From assembly GCA_002007465.1 (NCBI GenBank), contig LNAC01000689.1, positions 1,040,473 through 1,104,472 of the forward strand: a stretch of DNA of 64,000 nt, read 5' to 3'. The position numbers were made by a program, and so were the translations under genes. Position 1 is the first letter of the stretch, and each line of letters opens with the position of its first letter. Below the pieces are notes generated by a model. It saw only the letters and a program-made list of their open reading frames with translations, searched no databases and was not told where the DNA came from. The stretch comes from Ailurus styani (Eukaryota; Chordata; Mammalia; Carnivora; Ailuridae). Positions 10,540 to 24,700 of the stretch are shown piece by piece.

Positions 10540-11345
10540 TGGCAGATATCAGGCACCCCTATTAATGGCCTCCTGTGATCTAGCCGTATGCTACATTGCC
10601 TGTTCCAGGAGCCCTCAATACCTTGATCTGTGTGGCCCATGCATGCATGGCCCGAGTCCTGTCAGCCAGCCCTTGGCCTGTCCCCAGATACCTGATAGCC
10701 TCCAGGTTCACACCCTGAAAATCTTCCGGTAAGGAAGGTTCCTTTGTGTCTGTTATTGTAGGCTAGCTCAGCCATTCCTTCTGTCAGCTCCCTCCCTCGC
10801 CCAGCAAAGCAGTCCAGATTACTCCGATCTGCCTTCCGGGGGAAATACACACGTTAGTGCAGGTTGTCTTAGAATGAGGCAGATGCCCGGTGCTTCCATT
10901 AAACCGTTCCCGTGATCAGCCTTGCCCCCCATTGCTCTGTTCCATGTCCTTGGTCACCTTGACCCCTGGGGTCTGCTCATGCCCAGTCCACACCCTGTCA
11001 GCTGGCCTTGGCCTGCAGGGAGCACTCCAGGCCTGTGGAACTCTCACTAGATTCAAACCACCAGAAAACCCTCAGGGTTAAAGTATCTTTCTGAAAGAGT
11101 AGGTTCAATCTGTTGAAATTCTGTATCTAATTGGAATGGCTGCGAGATGAAGTGTGGAGCTTCTTCAGTACTCAAAGCTTCCAAGGGTCATTGGAGGGGA
11201 CCCCAGCCATCCCACTGGGCCCACAAGGCTAGGCAGACCTGATTCCTCCAGCTCTGCCTTCAGTTGGGAATATGGCAAGCAGCTACAAATTGATGATAGT
11301 CTGTCCCCATTTGGACTTGCTGCCTGATGTAGACCCAGGCTTCTT
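10540..11345 (-). repeat. Satellite-like repeat, inverted block
   Basis: The reverse complement of 10905-11080 matches 8260-8470, sharing AGGCCAGCTGAC, CCACAGGCCTG and GGCATCTGCCT in the same order. The reverse complement of 11270-11330 matches 8156-8210 (GTCCAAATGGGG and CAGGCAGC). These are therefore inverted relatives of the 7400-8900 block. Confidence 0.6.
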
Positions 11346-12540
11346 TTGCAACCAGGGCTTTCAGTGGTCTCTCTCTCTTTTTTAAATAATTTAAAATATA
11401 TAATATTGCAAAAACAACCAAAAGGTTAATTAAACTAAAGAAATAATTACAAAGAGAAAAACTCCATCCCGTCAAAAAAAAAAAAAAAAAAAGATTCAAC
11501 GTTCTTTCCATCCCCCCCCCCCCCCACTGAAGGTCTGAAGTGGACGTGACCACCACTCTCTTGGCATACCTGACCACAGTCCCTTTAAGTCATTGCCGAA
11601 TACACCGGATTATGTACAAGAATCACCGAGCAGCATCATGAAGCACCAGGGTCTCCAGGAATTCCTGCAGCCCCTCATTCCCCCAAGAGAGGAACAGCTT
11701 TACCAGAGTGGAGCGTGAGAGCCACAAAGACCAGGTCAGTCTTCAGGAAGAAGAGCTTTTGCAGAAGCCTGATGAGAGTCTCAAGAAGTTCACCCCCAGC
11801 ACATCCCTTCAAGAAGCAGAAGGGCTGAGGTGGAGAAGTTGGGCTTACCAGAGTTGTAAGTACTCGCCTTTGATCGCTGCTCTGTATCGCTGGTAGCTGG
11901 CTTGTGTCCTAAACTACAGGGGGGTCGAGGTTTCCAGTGGTCTCTTATTGGGTGTTATTCTGATCAGCCCACCTTACCCAGCCTTGGTAAGTCAGCTGAG
12001 TTCCTTCCAGATCTCTTGGGGGAAATGGAAGATACTGAGTAGGTTAGCGCTTAGAATTGTTTTCTGATTTGTTTTCTCCTTTATAGTAATATTATAGATT
12101 TTAATTATCTGTTTGAAAGCAATTTTTTATAGCATAGGATGATACCCTAAAAATTGACAGATATAATCAGTTAGAAGTCTATATGATATTTTTCCTAAGA
12201 GGGGAAGTCATTATATGTTTCAGAGTTAATTGGGCCCAAAATAAAAGGTGGCTCAAAGCATATTAGTTATAGAATATATAAATACTAAGAATTTTGCTTT
12301 AACCTTTGTATTACATATTAAGATCTTATGTGATTTAAAAAAACAATCATTTGTTTTCTCAAGCCCATGACCATAGAGATGATTCAGCTCACTGGGAAGA
12401 ACCTCACCTACTGTTTGGAACTGTCTTATTAAAGGTTAGTGTTTTATATTATTTTCAGAGCCAGTCTGTTTCTGGTTCTACATCAAGTTGAGTGTGTACA
12501 TATCTAATATTGAATGCAAGGAAGGATTGTGAAACCGCTG
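11346..12540. other. Upstream region of the CFHR gene, no exon recognised
   Basis: Contains an A-run (about 11474-11491) and a C-run (about 11512-11526). A short open stretch at 11708-11896 is not recognised and has no similarity to CCP domains. From about 12000 the sequence is unique-looking AT-rich DNA leading to the gene. Confidence 0.4.
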
Positions 12541-12559
12541 ATGGGAACTATTTAGGGGT

Positions 12560-12704
12560 TTTGCAAATTTCTTTGAACTTTGTTATTTACTGGATGGCAA
12601 CAATTAACTAGCTTCACTGTAATGCACTTAAATTCAGGGTCAAACCTGACAACTGCCAAGGAAGATTTGCAACCCCCAAAACTCAACTGGAAGATTGTAT
12701 TAAC
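12560..12704 (+). promoter_or_regulatory. Possible liver-type promoter of the CFHR gene
   Basis: Just upstream of the signal-peptide exon lie TGAACTTTG at 12574-12582 (complement CAAAGTTCA, an HNF4-type half-site pair), TTGCAAAT near 12561 (C/EBP-like) and CAATTAACTA at 12601-12610 (HNF1-like). Factor H family genes are mainly expressed in liver, so such motifs make sense here. No convincing TATA box was seen, and the transcription start cannot be placed. This is motif reading only. Confidence 0.3.
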
Positions 12705-12783
12705 ATGCCATTGGGAATATACGATATGTGGTTACTAATTAATGTCATTCTCATCTTATGGGTTTCTTGTTCTCATGGACAAG
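12705..12783 (+). CDS. CFHR: CFHR exon 1, signal peptide
   Basis: Encodes a hydrophobic leader, [15 protein letters not shown], ending SHGQ before the splice. It closely resembles human CFHR3/CFHR4 leaders and differs from the CFH leader. ATG at 12726 gives a start matching the family. An in-frame ATG at 12705 (A at -3) would add seven residues (MPLGIYD) in front. The donor is G|GTAAGT at 12783/12784, phase 1, and joins to the first CCP as GAA (Glu). Cleavage is probably near the Cys-Ser-His-Gly-Gln end. Confidence 0.85.
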
Positions 12784-15700
12784 GTAAGTTGAAACCGAAC
12801 TGACCACTCAGCTTCCCTCATATGTATATCTACTTTCATGTGTATGTATTTTTTATTGAATTGACTGGTAGAGGTAGTCTGCTGTTAGACAGTAATAAAG
12901 ACTACCTTTATGTAAAAATTATTACATATCACTGAAGCATAAAATAAAAATAATGTTTTCTGTTTTCTGAGTTCTACAGTGTGAAAGGCCACTTAAGGAT
13001 TAATGGAGATATATGAGTATGTTGATGAAAACTTAACTAGAAAATACATCACAAAAAAGCTGACTTGTAACTCCAGAATGCATCCAGGCTTCTTTTTTTT
13101 TTTTTAAAATTTTATTTTTATTCTTTGCCCAAGGGGTACAGGTCTGTGAATCATCAGGCTTACATCTTTCACAGCATTCACCAAAGCACAAACCCTCCCC
13201 AATGTCCATAACCCATCCACCCTATCCCTACCCTCCCACCCCCCAGTAACCCTCAGTTTGTTTTGTGAGATTAGGAGTCTCTTATGGTTTGTCTCCTTCC
13301 CCATCCCATCTTGTTTCATTATTTTTCCCTCCCTACCCCCCACGACCCCCCACCCTGCCCCTCAAGTTCCTCATATCAGAGAGATCATATGATAATTGTC
13401 TTTCTCTGATTGACTTATTTCGCTCAGCATAATACCCTCCAGTTCCATCCATGTTGTTGCGAATGGCAAGATTTCGTTTCTTTTGATAGCTGCATAGTAT
13501 TCCATTGTATATATATACCACATCTTCTTTATCCATTCATCTGTTGATGGACATCTAGGTTCTTTCCATAGTTTGGCTATTGTGGACATTGCTGCTATAA
13601 ACATTCTGCATCCAGGCTTCTTATAATGCAAGGAGAGTCTGGGGAGCAGGGGACATCCTCATAATCTCATATATGATGATGGTTTTATGGATCTACATGT
13701 CAAACCTCATCAAATCATACATTTTTAAATATGTATAGTAATTTTAAATATTACTATATTTTAATTATACCTCAATACAGCCTCTAAACATCATTAATGT
13801 TACCATCAATTTAATATTTTAACAAAATCAGCAATAAGCAATAGGCATATCTCTTTTAATAAAATGTAGAATACATTCTTAATTCCTAGTGTAATGCCAA
13901 CAAGTTTTAATTCATTTTTTTTTTATTTTTTTAATTATTTTTTTAAAGATTTTATTTATTCATTTGACACAGAGAGAGAGAGATTACAAGTAGGCAGAGA
14001 GGCAGGCAGAGAGAGAGTAGAGAGGAGGAAGCAGGCTCCCTGCTGAGCAGAGAGCCCGATGTGGGCCTCGATCCCAGGACCCTGGGATCATGACCTGAGC
14101 CGAAAGCAGAGGCTTTAACCCACTGAGCCACCCAGGCGCCCTTTAATTCATTTTTTGAGATCACTGGCAGCTGTTGAAAATAAAATTTAAAATCATTTCT
14201 AATATTATAATTACAAATTTTTCATTATAGTTTTTAAAAACTCTGCCATTTTATTTTGTTCTCTAGTCCTCTATTGCCAAGTTACTGTAAATGAAACCTC
14301 TAATGAGCTTTGTGGTGCCTCATTAAATACCAGGTATGAGTGGAATATGCATCACTCTGTATTATTCCTTTCATAATTTGTTGCATGCTGGGTTTTGTAT
14401 GTTATTTAAGTCTATATTTGGGAAATTTCCTTCATTATCAACAACAATGCACAGCAACACAGCAATGCTTCCTGTCCAGTTCTCTAAGTGTTTCAATGAA
14501 AAACACCCCATTTCACCAATTGGGGGGGGGGACTCTAGAGTCCATGTACTTGCTGAGGAGCTGGGTGGATGTGTCATTTGATTGTCTTTTTCTCCTAACT
14601 TCCAACTGTATGTTAAGTGGTCTAGTCCCCTAGACTGTATTAGACTTGGCATTAAAAGGATATTTCTAGACAAGAGAAATAAGCAGAGGAGAGGGAATGT
14701 GCAGGTATGCAAGGGAAATGTGAAGCTTGGACAAAACTTTACCTGATATTTCAGTTGAAAATGGATCTTCTAGGAACTAGTGAACTCTTTCTAAAAGTGG
14801 TCTTTGAGCTAAATGCCATGCACATTTGTGCTGCACCTGTGTTTAGATGCCAAGGGAAAAAGCAACCCACATAGTAGAAGACCTCTTCTGCGTCGATTGA
14901 AAAAATCTATGTGTCTTGTAGCATAGTTTTTTGTGCAATATATTGTCCTTGGTGTTGCAGTCAGGAGACTGGAAAGGGATGGAAAAGCACAACCATGCCT
15001 CACACAGCCCTTCACTTAGAAAAGAAAAACATAAATCTATCTGAGGCAGAAGTTTTCACCTTTCCTTTTATATTTGGTGTCTGGAGATTTCACTTTTTTC
15101 TGAGAGCAACTATACATTTCAAGTAATATGAGCACAACCTTCCTGGTTGGTAGGTGTTTCGCAATTGCAGATTTCTTAGGTCACCTAGTGCTCCATCTGA
15201 TAACAATAGAAAGCATGGTTGTTTTTTTTTTTTTAATTAAAACTCAGAGTTTTAAATTAAAATTACACAGAGATAAGTCATCCATGGTTTGTGGCCGTTC
15301 TCATTTGTGTAATTTGTGTGGCTCACTTCCAATCTTTAAAAATATGAAGTTAATAACTATTAATAATGTGTAAACTCCCTTAAACAAAGTAGCCAAAATG
15401 AAAGCTAGAACTCCTACAAAAAAACCCCTTCAGCTGATTGTTATGGTGACTCATGAATCACCTTATCCACCCAGCACTAGGAGTAACCACCACCCAGGAT
15501 CACCTGGTCATTATTTCCTTGCTATCTCTCTACACACTGTGCTTGCCTCTGCGTATGTTCCTAGAACATGTGTTTTATTTTAATTGTTTTATCAAGGTGG
15601 GATCATCTTGTATGTACACTTTCGGGCATCAGTTATTATAAGTAATATTTATTACATTCCAGAGTATCACCTACATTTTATTTTATTTATTATTTTTAAG

Positions 15701-18700
15701 TAGGCTCCATGCCCATTGTGGAGCCCAGCACAGGGCTTGGACTCACAATTCTGAGATCAAGACCTGAGTTGAGATCAAGAGTTGGATGCTTAACCAACTG
15801 AGCTTCCCAGGCATACCTACATTTTAGTATGGTACTATAGGACTTGTTTATATATCATACACAAAGCAATAAACTTATGAAACCAAAAAAATATTAGTTG
15901 TTGATATAAAAGGTCTTTCTAAGAAGAAAATTTGCACGTTATTTGTTATATTTCAGTAAAGCTTGAAAAATAAATCTTAACATTATTTTAAAGTAGCACA
16001 AAAGAAGCCAAAGATCATCAATAAAGTTCATTCCAAATTTTAAGCTAATATATAGTACTGTTCTGTGCATTTCAAATCACCAAAGGTAAAAAGAACATAC
16101 TTAGAGCTCAAATAAATAATAACCACGTTATGGGGCACGTAGGTGGCTCAGTCAGTTAAGTGTCTACCTTTGGCTCAGGTCATGATCCTAGGGTCCTGGG
16201 ATCCAGCCCTCAATTAGACTCCCTGCTCAGCAGGGAGCCTGCTTCTCCCATTTTCTTTGCCTGCTGCTCCCCCTGCTTGTGCTCTCTCTCTCTGTCAAAT
16301 ATATAAATAAAATCTCAAAAAAAAAATGTTATCTACAAGAAACAGAGCTCACAAAACCTAAAAACTTCCCCAAAGTATACAATAGAAGATAATCAGTAGG
16401 CATTCAAAAAGACCTAAATACATTTTTATTTTATACCATTTAGTAATAGGAAGGCACAATATCATAAAGCTATGAATTTTTAAAAATAAATTATGAAGTT
16501 TTGGGTTATGGACATTGGGAAGGGTTTGTGCTTTGGTGAATGCTGTGAAGGATGTAAGCCTGATGATTCACAGACCTGTACCCCTTGGGCAAAGAATAAA
16601 AATAAAATTAAAAAAAAATAAAAAAAGTATGAAGTTTAAAGCTAATTCCAAATAAAAATAAGCAACGTTATTAAAAGGCACTTGATAAGCTGATTTAAAA
16701 GGTATATGGAAGATCAAAGACTTACACCACCCCTCTCCATAAGAGACAAATAAAGAAAAAAAATTCAGATGAAAGGCCATGAGTAGTTTTCTATACTTAT
16801 TTTAAATAGTAGCCTGACCTCTCCTGTAGAATGTACATGTGAGCTAAGAAGAGTGTGTATTCTGTTGCTGTTGGATAAAATGCTCCATGTTTGTTTATAA
16901 ATTCCACCTGGTCTAAAATGTAGTTTAAGTCCATTGTTTCCTTATTGACCTGCAATCTGGATTATCCATTATTGATAATGCACTATTAATTTCCCTACTA
17001 TTATTGCACTAATAATACTCATGCTATTCACCTCAGATTTCTTTATAATGCTTAAAATATTTATAGGTACTATGGGGCGCCTGGGTGGCGCAGTTGTTAA
17101 GCGCCTGCCTTCTGCTCAGGTCATGATTCCAGGCTCCTGGGATCGAGCCCTGCATTGGGCTCCCTGCTCAGCAAGAAGCCTGCTTCTCCCTGTCTCACTC
17201 CCCCTGCTTGTGTGTCCCTCTCTCACTGTGTTTCTGTCAAATAAACAAATAAAATATTTAAAAAAATATTTAGGTGCTACAATGTTGGGTGCATATCTAT
17301 TTACTGTTATATAGTTTCTTGATGAGTTGACCTCATTCTTATTATATGATGACATATTTTGTTTATTGTAGTGTTTTTGACTTAAAGTCTGTATTTTCTA
17401 AGTATAGATACCTTTGCTTATTTTTGGATTTCAGCTGCATGGAATATTTTTTTCCATCCCTGCACCTTGATTCTGTGTGTATTTTTAAAGTTGAAGTGGG
17501 TCTCCTGTAGGTAGTATATAGTTAGGGTTTTGTTATTGTTTTTTTTTTTAATCCATTCAGCCACTCCATATCTTTTGATTAGAATATTGATCTACTTATA
17601 GTTAAAATAATTATTTATAGGTAAGGACTTACTAATGTCATCTTATTAATTGTTTTGGGGTGTTTTGCATTCCTTTAATTCTTTCTTCCTCTCTTGTGGT
17701 TTTCCTTTGTGAACTGATGATTTTTCATTTTGGTATCTTTTGAATCCCTTGTTTTTAGTTTTTGTATATCTACTGTAGGTTTTTGCTTTGTGGTTAGTGT
17801 GAGGCCTGCTTCAGACATCTTAGAGACATAACATTCTTTTATGCTAGTGACAATTCAGGTTCTGTTGTGTAAAAATTTTACCTTTACTCCCCCTCCCCCC
17901 ATAGTATATGTTTTTCATGTCACAGTTTACTTCTTTTCATTTTCTGTGTCTATTGAATTGTTGTAGTTATACCTATTTTTATTTCTTTTGTCTTTCAGCC
18001 TTTATATTAGAATTAAGTGGTTAACATACCACCATATTACAGTTTCAGAGTATTTTGAATCTGACTATACTGATCTTACAGGGTGTTATTTTTATGTTTT
18101 TATGTTACTGTGAAAGATAGTTTGTTTTCACTTGAGAAACTCCTTTCATCATTTCTTGTAAGGCTTACGTCAGTGGCCATTGGCAATAGATCCAACCTCT
18201 GGCCCCTCCCCCTGGACCTAGAGGTGGAGGATGGGTAGGATGGCAAGTTGCAACTCTTAAGGATGGGGCTGGTTCCTCTGGTAACCAGAACCTATCCTTG
18301 ATGTTTCCAAAGGTCACCTCATTAACATAACTAAAGACACCTTTATCATACTCAATACTTAGGAAATGCTGAGCATTTTAAGAGCTCTGTGTCAGATGTG
18401 GGACAAAGACTAAATATATATTATTGGGGCACCTGGGTGACTCAGTCAGTTAAGTGGCTGCCTTCAGCTCAGGTCATGATCCCAGTGTCCTCGGATTGAG
18501 CCCCCACATTGGGCTTCTTGCTTGGCGGGGAGCCTGCTTCTTACTTTCCCTCTGCCTGCCACTCCCCCTGCTTGTGCTCTCTCTCTCACTATCTCTGTGT
18601 CAAATAAATAAATAAAATCTTTAAAAAAAGACTAAATATATATTATTATAAATCGCAATATCACAGCTGCCAACTTTGTTGCAAGTAAACTGGGATTGTA

Positions 18701-21700
18701 GCATATTGACAGCATATCTCAACAGCTCTGTTTTGTTTGTATAAAGAAATTTCCTTCTTTTTGTGTTTGCAAGAATTTTCTTTGTCATATTTTCTTTTTT
18801 GACCAAGAATTTGTATTAAAATACCACTATATCTGTATCTGTTAAGATGTTTAATCACTAATAACATTCTCCAGGACTACAACTTTATACTCTGCTAGTT
18901 TAGAAGGTAGGTCATACGTTACAATGCTTTCACCAGAACCAGATCAATATTTCCCTTTACTGGAAGTTGATAGTAACTCTGTTATCTTGGGCCTCTCATG
19001 TCATTGAACTAACAGGCATAGGAGTGGATTGTGTACACAGGGTAAGATGTTGATTGAATTGCCAAAGGGTTATTGTTTATTGCTACATGATGGGAGAAGG
19101 GAAATTATATTTGAATACAGAAAATTCTCTGAGGCTTCTCCTTTACTCTTCTCTGTGCATCACAAAAGGTTGATAGAAGACATCAGCAACTTGCTAAATG
19201 GTAAGGTTGCTATGGACCCTGTCAATTCGGAAGTGAAGTTAACCCCATCAGGTAGAGGACCTGGACTAGTTTAGATGCTGGTTGAAGGGGAAAGAAACAT
19301 ATAATGAGATGTAGAAAAACATTTAAAAATGCCAACCACAGCCTAATGTTCAATAACTTACATGAGGATTCTGGCAGTATAGTTTCTGTTTTGATTTTTA
19401 TAGATATATTTGTATATTTTTTAACTGTTTTCCTTGACCTTATGTTTTTTTTTTAAAGATTTTATTTATTTATTTGACAGAGAGAGAGAGAGATCAGATC
19501 ACAAGTAGGCAGAGAGGCAGACAGAGAGAGAGGAGGAAGCAGGCTCCCTGCTGAGCAGAGAGCCCGATGCGGGCCTCGATCCCAGGACCCTGAGATCATG
19601 ACCTGAGCCGAAAGCAGAGGCTTTAACCCACTGAGCCACCCAGGCGCCCGACCTTATGTTTTTATGAAAAGAAACGAATTAGCTTTTAAGATACTGAATA
19701 CCTCTGTGGGATTGCAACTAAATAAGTAAGGTAATAACATCACCAAATATCAATAGGATGACTCTTGGAAGTTTGACTCCCATTTACATGAAGAGAACAA
19801 AAGCATCTTCATTATAGGAAATTTGATCATGCTATGTGGAACTATCACTACTGTTATTGTGGGGGACAGTGGTGGACTATGTTGATTATTTCATTAATGT
19901 CATCAGGGGCCCCACCCAAACTTCTATACAGTGCTATGTACTCTTAAGATTTAGAGCATATAAACCATATTTCCCATTGTTCTTTGTTGGTTTTCATTGA
20001 GTTTTGCCTATAGAAGTAGTAGTAGGAAATCTGAAAGAAGGAAGATCATTCTGGGTCTACCAGTGTGCCAGTTCCCAACAGTAGGTAGGAACAGATGTAC
20101 TCACATGGAGATTGGGTGATCCAGAGGAAATACTGTTTTCGGAAGTCCTGCTAATTTGTTCCTGTTCTTTAGTAGACCCAACAAAAGAGCAACAGGTGTA
20201 AGCTTTTGGTGCCCTGTTGAAAGCAGTAGAATCTTTTGCTTTTTGATATTATACTTATTGCTCTTTATGTTTTCCAGCTATTTCACCCTCTCATTTGGTC
20301 TTGCAGGCTTTTCTATGCCTTTGCAACTAATTACCTATATTTAATTACCTATATTCACTGATGGAAATAGCTAGATTGGTTTGTTCCTTGACCAGATGTG
20401 ACTAACACAATAAGTGATAACAGATAAAACATATTCATTGTATGCAAAGTTTAAGACGTGGGGAAAGCCAAATGGAAGTAAGGTTTCCACATTTTACTTG
20501 CAGTGGTAATGTGTCAATACCAGGAGGGAGTGATAGGCTGTATATGTCTACATTAATACTTAGACTAGTGCTACTAAAACTATACAAAGAAGCATAGCAA
20601 CCATACAGATATATCAAAGTTGTTTTAAAATGTTGAAGAAACCCAGAGGGAAGGCAAGAAAAGGAAACAGAAATGAGAAACAGGGGAATCACACACACAA
20701 CAAATAATAAAATGGCTGACATAGGCTTTAACATAACAATAATTACTTTAAATGTAAATGGTATAAATTCTTTAATTAAAGACAGACAGGGGCACCTGGG
20801 TGGCTCAGTCAGTTGAGCCACTGACTTTTGGTTTTGACTCAGGTCATGATCTCAGGGCCCTGGAATCAAGACCCATGTTGGGGCTCTGTGCTCAGTTGTG
20901 GAATCTGTGGGTTGTCTCTCTCCCTCTCCCTCTGCCCCTCTGCTCCTGTACTCTCTCTGTCTCTAAAAAAAAAAATAATAAAAAAATAAATCTATCTATC
21001 AATCTTTAAAAAAATAGACTGACTATGGTAGAGTGGACAGATAAACAAGACCCAACTATAGGCCGTCTACAAGAATTTCACTTCAAACTTGAAAATATAG
21101 TTTGGCTGTAAGTAAAAGATTAGAAAAAAGTCCCTTAATTTCTTCGATATATTTCATTTGAAGCACTGGTTGTTCTCTCAGCTGCTTAGTGCTCCCCAAC
21201 TGCACAGCTCATGGATCAGGACTCTGGATGCAGCAAGAGAGAAATGGGCCTCCTTGGCAGCATCTCACACAGCTGGGAAGCCTTGTGTTCATTCACACAC
21301 TGTCACTTTCACCTGTGGGAGAAATCCTGTGCTGAGAAGCCCTCTCCTGGCACTAGGCCGTGCCACCTTGTGGGAGAAATATCAGTGGTAGAGCTAAATT
21401 GACCCTCTTCAAAGCAACCAATCTTGACTCTTGCTGCAACGATGTGCTGGAACTTCTCTGTTGAACTGGACTTCTACAAAGGCTGTCTCGACCCTGGGTA
21501 ATTGTTTAAATTAGAGTTCTCTGGGAGGCTCCTAGACTGTGACTGAGAGGAGCTGGTGCTTGTTCCTGGGCTACTTCAGGGTCAATGGCAGGGCCAAGGT
21601 CTGTGCACCTATTATTATACATAAGAATGGGTGAGATTCCTCCCAGGTCCCTTGACTTATGGTGCTAAAGGTTAAGAGTCAAAGCCAAATTCAGCTATAG

Positions 21701-24700
21701 CCCAGTCCTCAGGATTATGGAGCTGTTTCTGAGTTTCTAGCCAGGACCACAGTTGGCAACTCAGCCACCTGGGTGCAGGCCTGTCTTCTTTTTTTTTTTT
21801 TTTTTTTAAAGATTTTTATTTATTTGACAGAGAGAGATCACAAGTAGGCAGAGAGACAGGCAGAGAGAGAGGAGGAAGCAGGCTCCCTGCTGAGCAGGCA
21901 GAGAGCCTGATGCGGGCCTCGAACCCAGGACTCTGAGATCATGACCTGAGCTGAAGGCAGAGGCTTTAACCCACTGAGCCACCCAGGCGCCCCAGGCCTG
22001 TCTTCTTAAAACAACTTTCCTTGCTCTTGGACTGCACCAGGGTTTCACAATCTCTTACCTGGATCCCACATGTCCCACAAAGGCACTTTTGTCTGTAAAT
22101 AGATGCCAACCTGTTGGGGGGTGGATACCGTGAGGCATGTTTTATCTACCATCTTGCTGACTTCACTCATTCCTTGTGCTATTGATGCTGGGAGGTTGGA
22201 TCTGGGGACCCAGAAGGAGTCCCACAGGACCAGCCAAAATCCTTGGCTTTGTGTAGTGGGAAGTCAAACATGAGCCAGCAGGAGGTGAAAGCAGAGTTTA
22301 CTGAAGATAGAGCAGATACAATGTCTGGGAAATGAGAAAGGAAAGTAACCTGAGTCTTGTCTTTGTTCTAGGTCTGGGGTTTTTTATTGAGGACAATGGT
22401 CTGGTGTACGTATCTTCTCAGGCATCCAAGAACTCGTTAGAACCAACATGAGAACTCAGGTGTTATTTCTTGGAGTCAGGAGACCTTGGGACTGAGATGT
22501 CTAACAGCAGCGGTCTCAAATACACATGATAGTTTCATCAGGTCATTCTCACCTGGTCTTTCCTTAGATGTTATCTATTCTAGAAAAATCATTTATTTCT
22601 CCTCCCTTACAAGGAGGACATGTGCCTTTTGTATTACAGTGCATGTGTAAAGTGGTCAGGAGGTACAGGGCCAAGCAGGAAAAGGAACAAAAAGCAAATT
22701 TTATGGAGTCCTTCAGTTTTCCTGTCTCACTATTTTTGTTTTTCTTTTTTTTTTTTTTAAGATTTTATTTATTTATTTGACACAGAGAGAGTGAGAGATC
22801 ACAAGTAGGCAGAGAGGCAGGCAGAGAGAGAGGAGGAAGCAGGCTCCCTGCTGAGCAGACAGCCCGATGCGGGACTCCATCCCAGGACCCTGAGATCATG
22901 ACCTGAGCTGAAGGCAGAGACTTTAACCCACTGAGCCACCCAAGCGCCCTGTTTTTATTTCTTAATATTTTCTGTTCTTTCTGTTTGGAGTTTCTTGTTG
23001 TTTGGCTTGATTTTCTTCGAAACATAGCATTTTTCTCATAATTCTATATATTTTCACATTTTTTATAAGATTTTTAAAAAATTTATTTTATTTTACAGAG
23101 AGATCACAAGTAGGCAGATAGGCGGGAAGAGAGAGAGGGGGAAGCAGGCCCTTTGCTGAGTAGAGAGCCCGATGCAGGGCTCGATCCCAGGACCCCGAGA
23201 TCATGACCTGAGCCAAAGGCAGAGGCTTAACCTACTGAGCCACCCTGGTGCCCCTCACATTTTATTTCTTATTTAGAATGTTTTGGCTTTTTTTTCTTCT
23301 AGTAACTTAATCACAAGTTCTTTGAAAACTATATGTTTAGTTTCCAAATGCCCATTTAAAAAATCATCTTCATGCAGGTATGAATTATGTTCAATAAAAT
23401 TCACACATATTGTGTAAGCCAATGATTTGAAAAATGCGTACTTCTGTGTAACCATAAACCCCGTCAAGCTAGAGACAGTTTTTGTCTTCTGAATCAGTTC
23501 TACTCTTGTCAATCAGTCTCCCTTAGCAACACCATGTCAGGCAACAAATATTCTTTTTGTTATTATAGGTTAGTCGCATATCAATGGCTTTATAGAAATG
23601 GATTCTCAAATCTGGCTGCTTTATTTTCCCATAATGTCTGTGACATTCTTCTGTGTTGTTTCTTGCATCAGTAGCTCTTTCCTTTCCATCATGGACTTGT
23701 GTAGCATTATGTGGATATGAAATTTGTTTATTTATTCCAATATTGATTGGAGTGTTTCCAGGTTTTGGCAATTTTTTCCCAGGTTTTGGCAATTATTATT
23801 GAGCTATTTGTGAACATTTGAATTCAAATTTTTGAATGACTGTACATTTACGTAAGTGGTAAATACCTAAAAGGAAAATTGCTGGGTTAGGTGCATGATT
23901 AAAAATCTGTAAGAAGCTGCCATGCTGAATTTCAAGGTAACTAGCCTTTTACATTCCCACCAGCAATGTATGAAAATTCCAGTTGATTCTCATCTTTATT
24001 AACAAACAGGATGGCCAGGTTTTAAATTTTAACCACTATGTTGTACATAGTGTGGTATATCATTTTGATTTTTTTTTTTACTATCATTTTGCTTTAATTT
24101 TATTTTGCTGGTTGACTAATGATGGTGAACACTTTTTCATCTGCTTATCAGTCATTGTTATATCTCCTTTTGTGGAACTTACTTTTTTCCCCAAATTTAA
24201 GTAGGTAGTTTATCTTATAATTCAGTTGAATTGGCACTTTGATATTTGGGAAATAATTCCTTTATCAAGTATGTGATTTGCAAATATTTTCTCATATTCT
24301 GTATCATATCTTTTGAGTTTCTAACAGTTTATTTCCAGGAACATATGCCTCAACTTTTGATGAGCTCCAAATTGACCAATTTTTTGACTATTTATTTTGT
24401 GCTCTACATAGTACATTTTTTCCAACTTTAAAGTTGCAAAGACTTGTCATAATTTTTTTTTCTGGAAAGTTTACATATGTGCTTTTACGTTCATGCCTAT
24501 GTGTTTGATTTCCCTGTATTTTGTGTATGGAATAGGGTTTGTCTCTTTCTCATATGGATTTTCAGTTGCTTAGCACAATTTGTTGGAAATGGTATCCTTT
24601 TACTCACTGGGCAACTTGTCATATTTGTCAGAAATCCACAGAATATAGGTGTGTATGTGTTTTTGTCTATTTCTGGACTTTTTATTCTTCCCACTCATTT

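Noticed and set aside
11708..11896. 62-codon frame close to the CFHR promoter
   Set aside because: No similarity to CCP or other domains, no splice partner; probably chance.
14260..14336. Possible small exon after a pyrimidine stretch, with a GGTATGA donor-like end
   Set aside because: Too few cysteines and no CCP pattern; stops in the expected phase.
19029..19274. 81-codon frame in intron 1
   Set aside because: Unrecognised, no splice signals in phase 1, no repeats of CCP motifs.
23523..23792. 89-codon minus-strand frame
   Set aside because: Part of a decayed antisense LINE-1.
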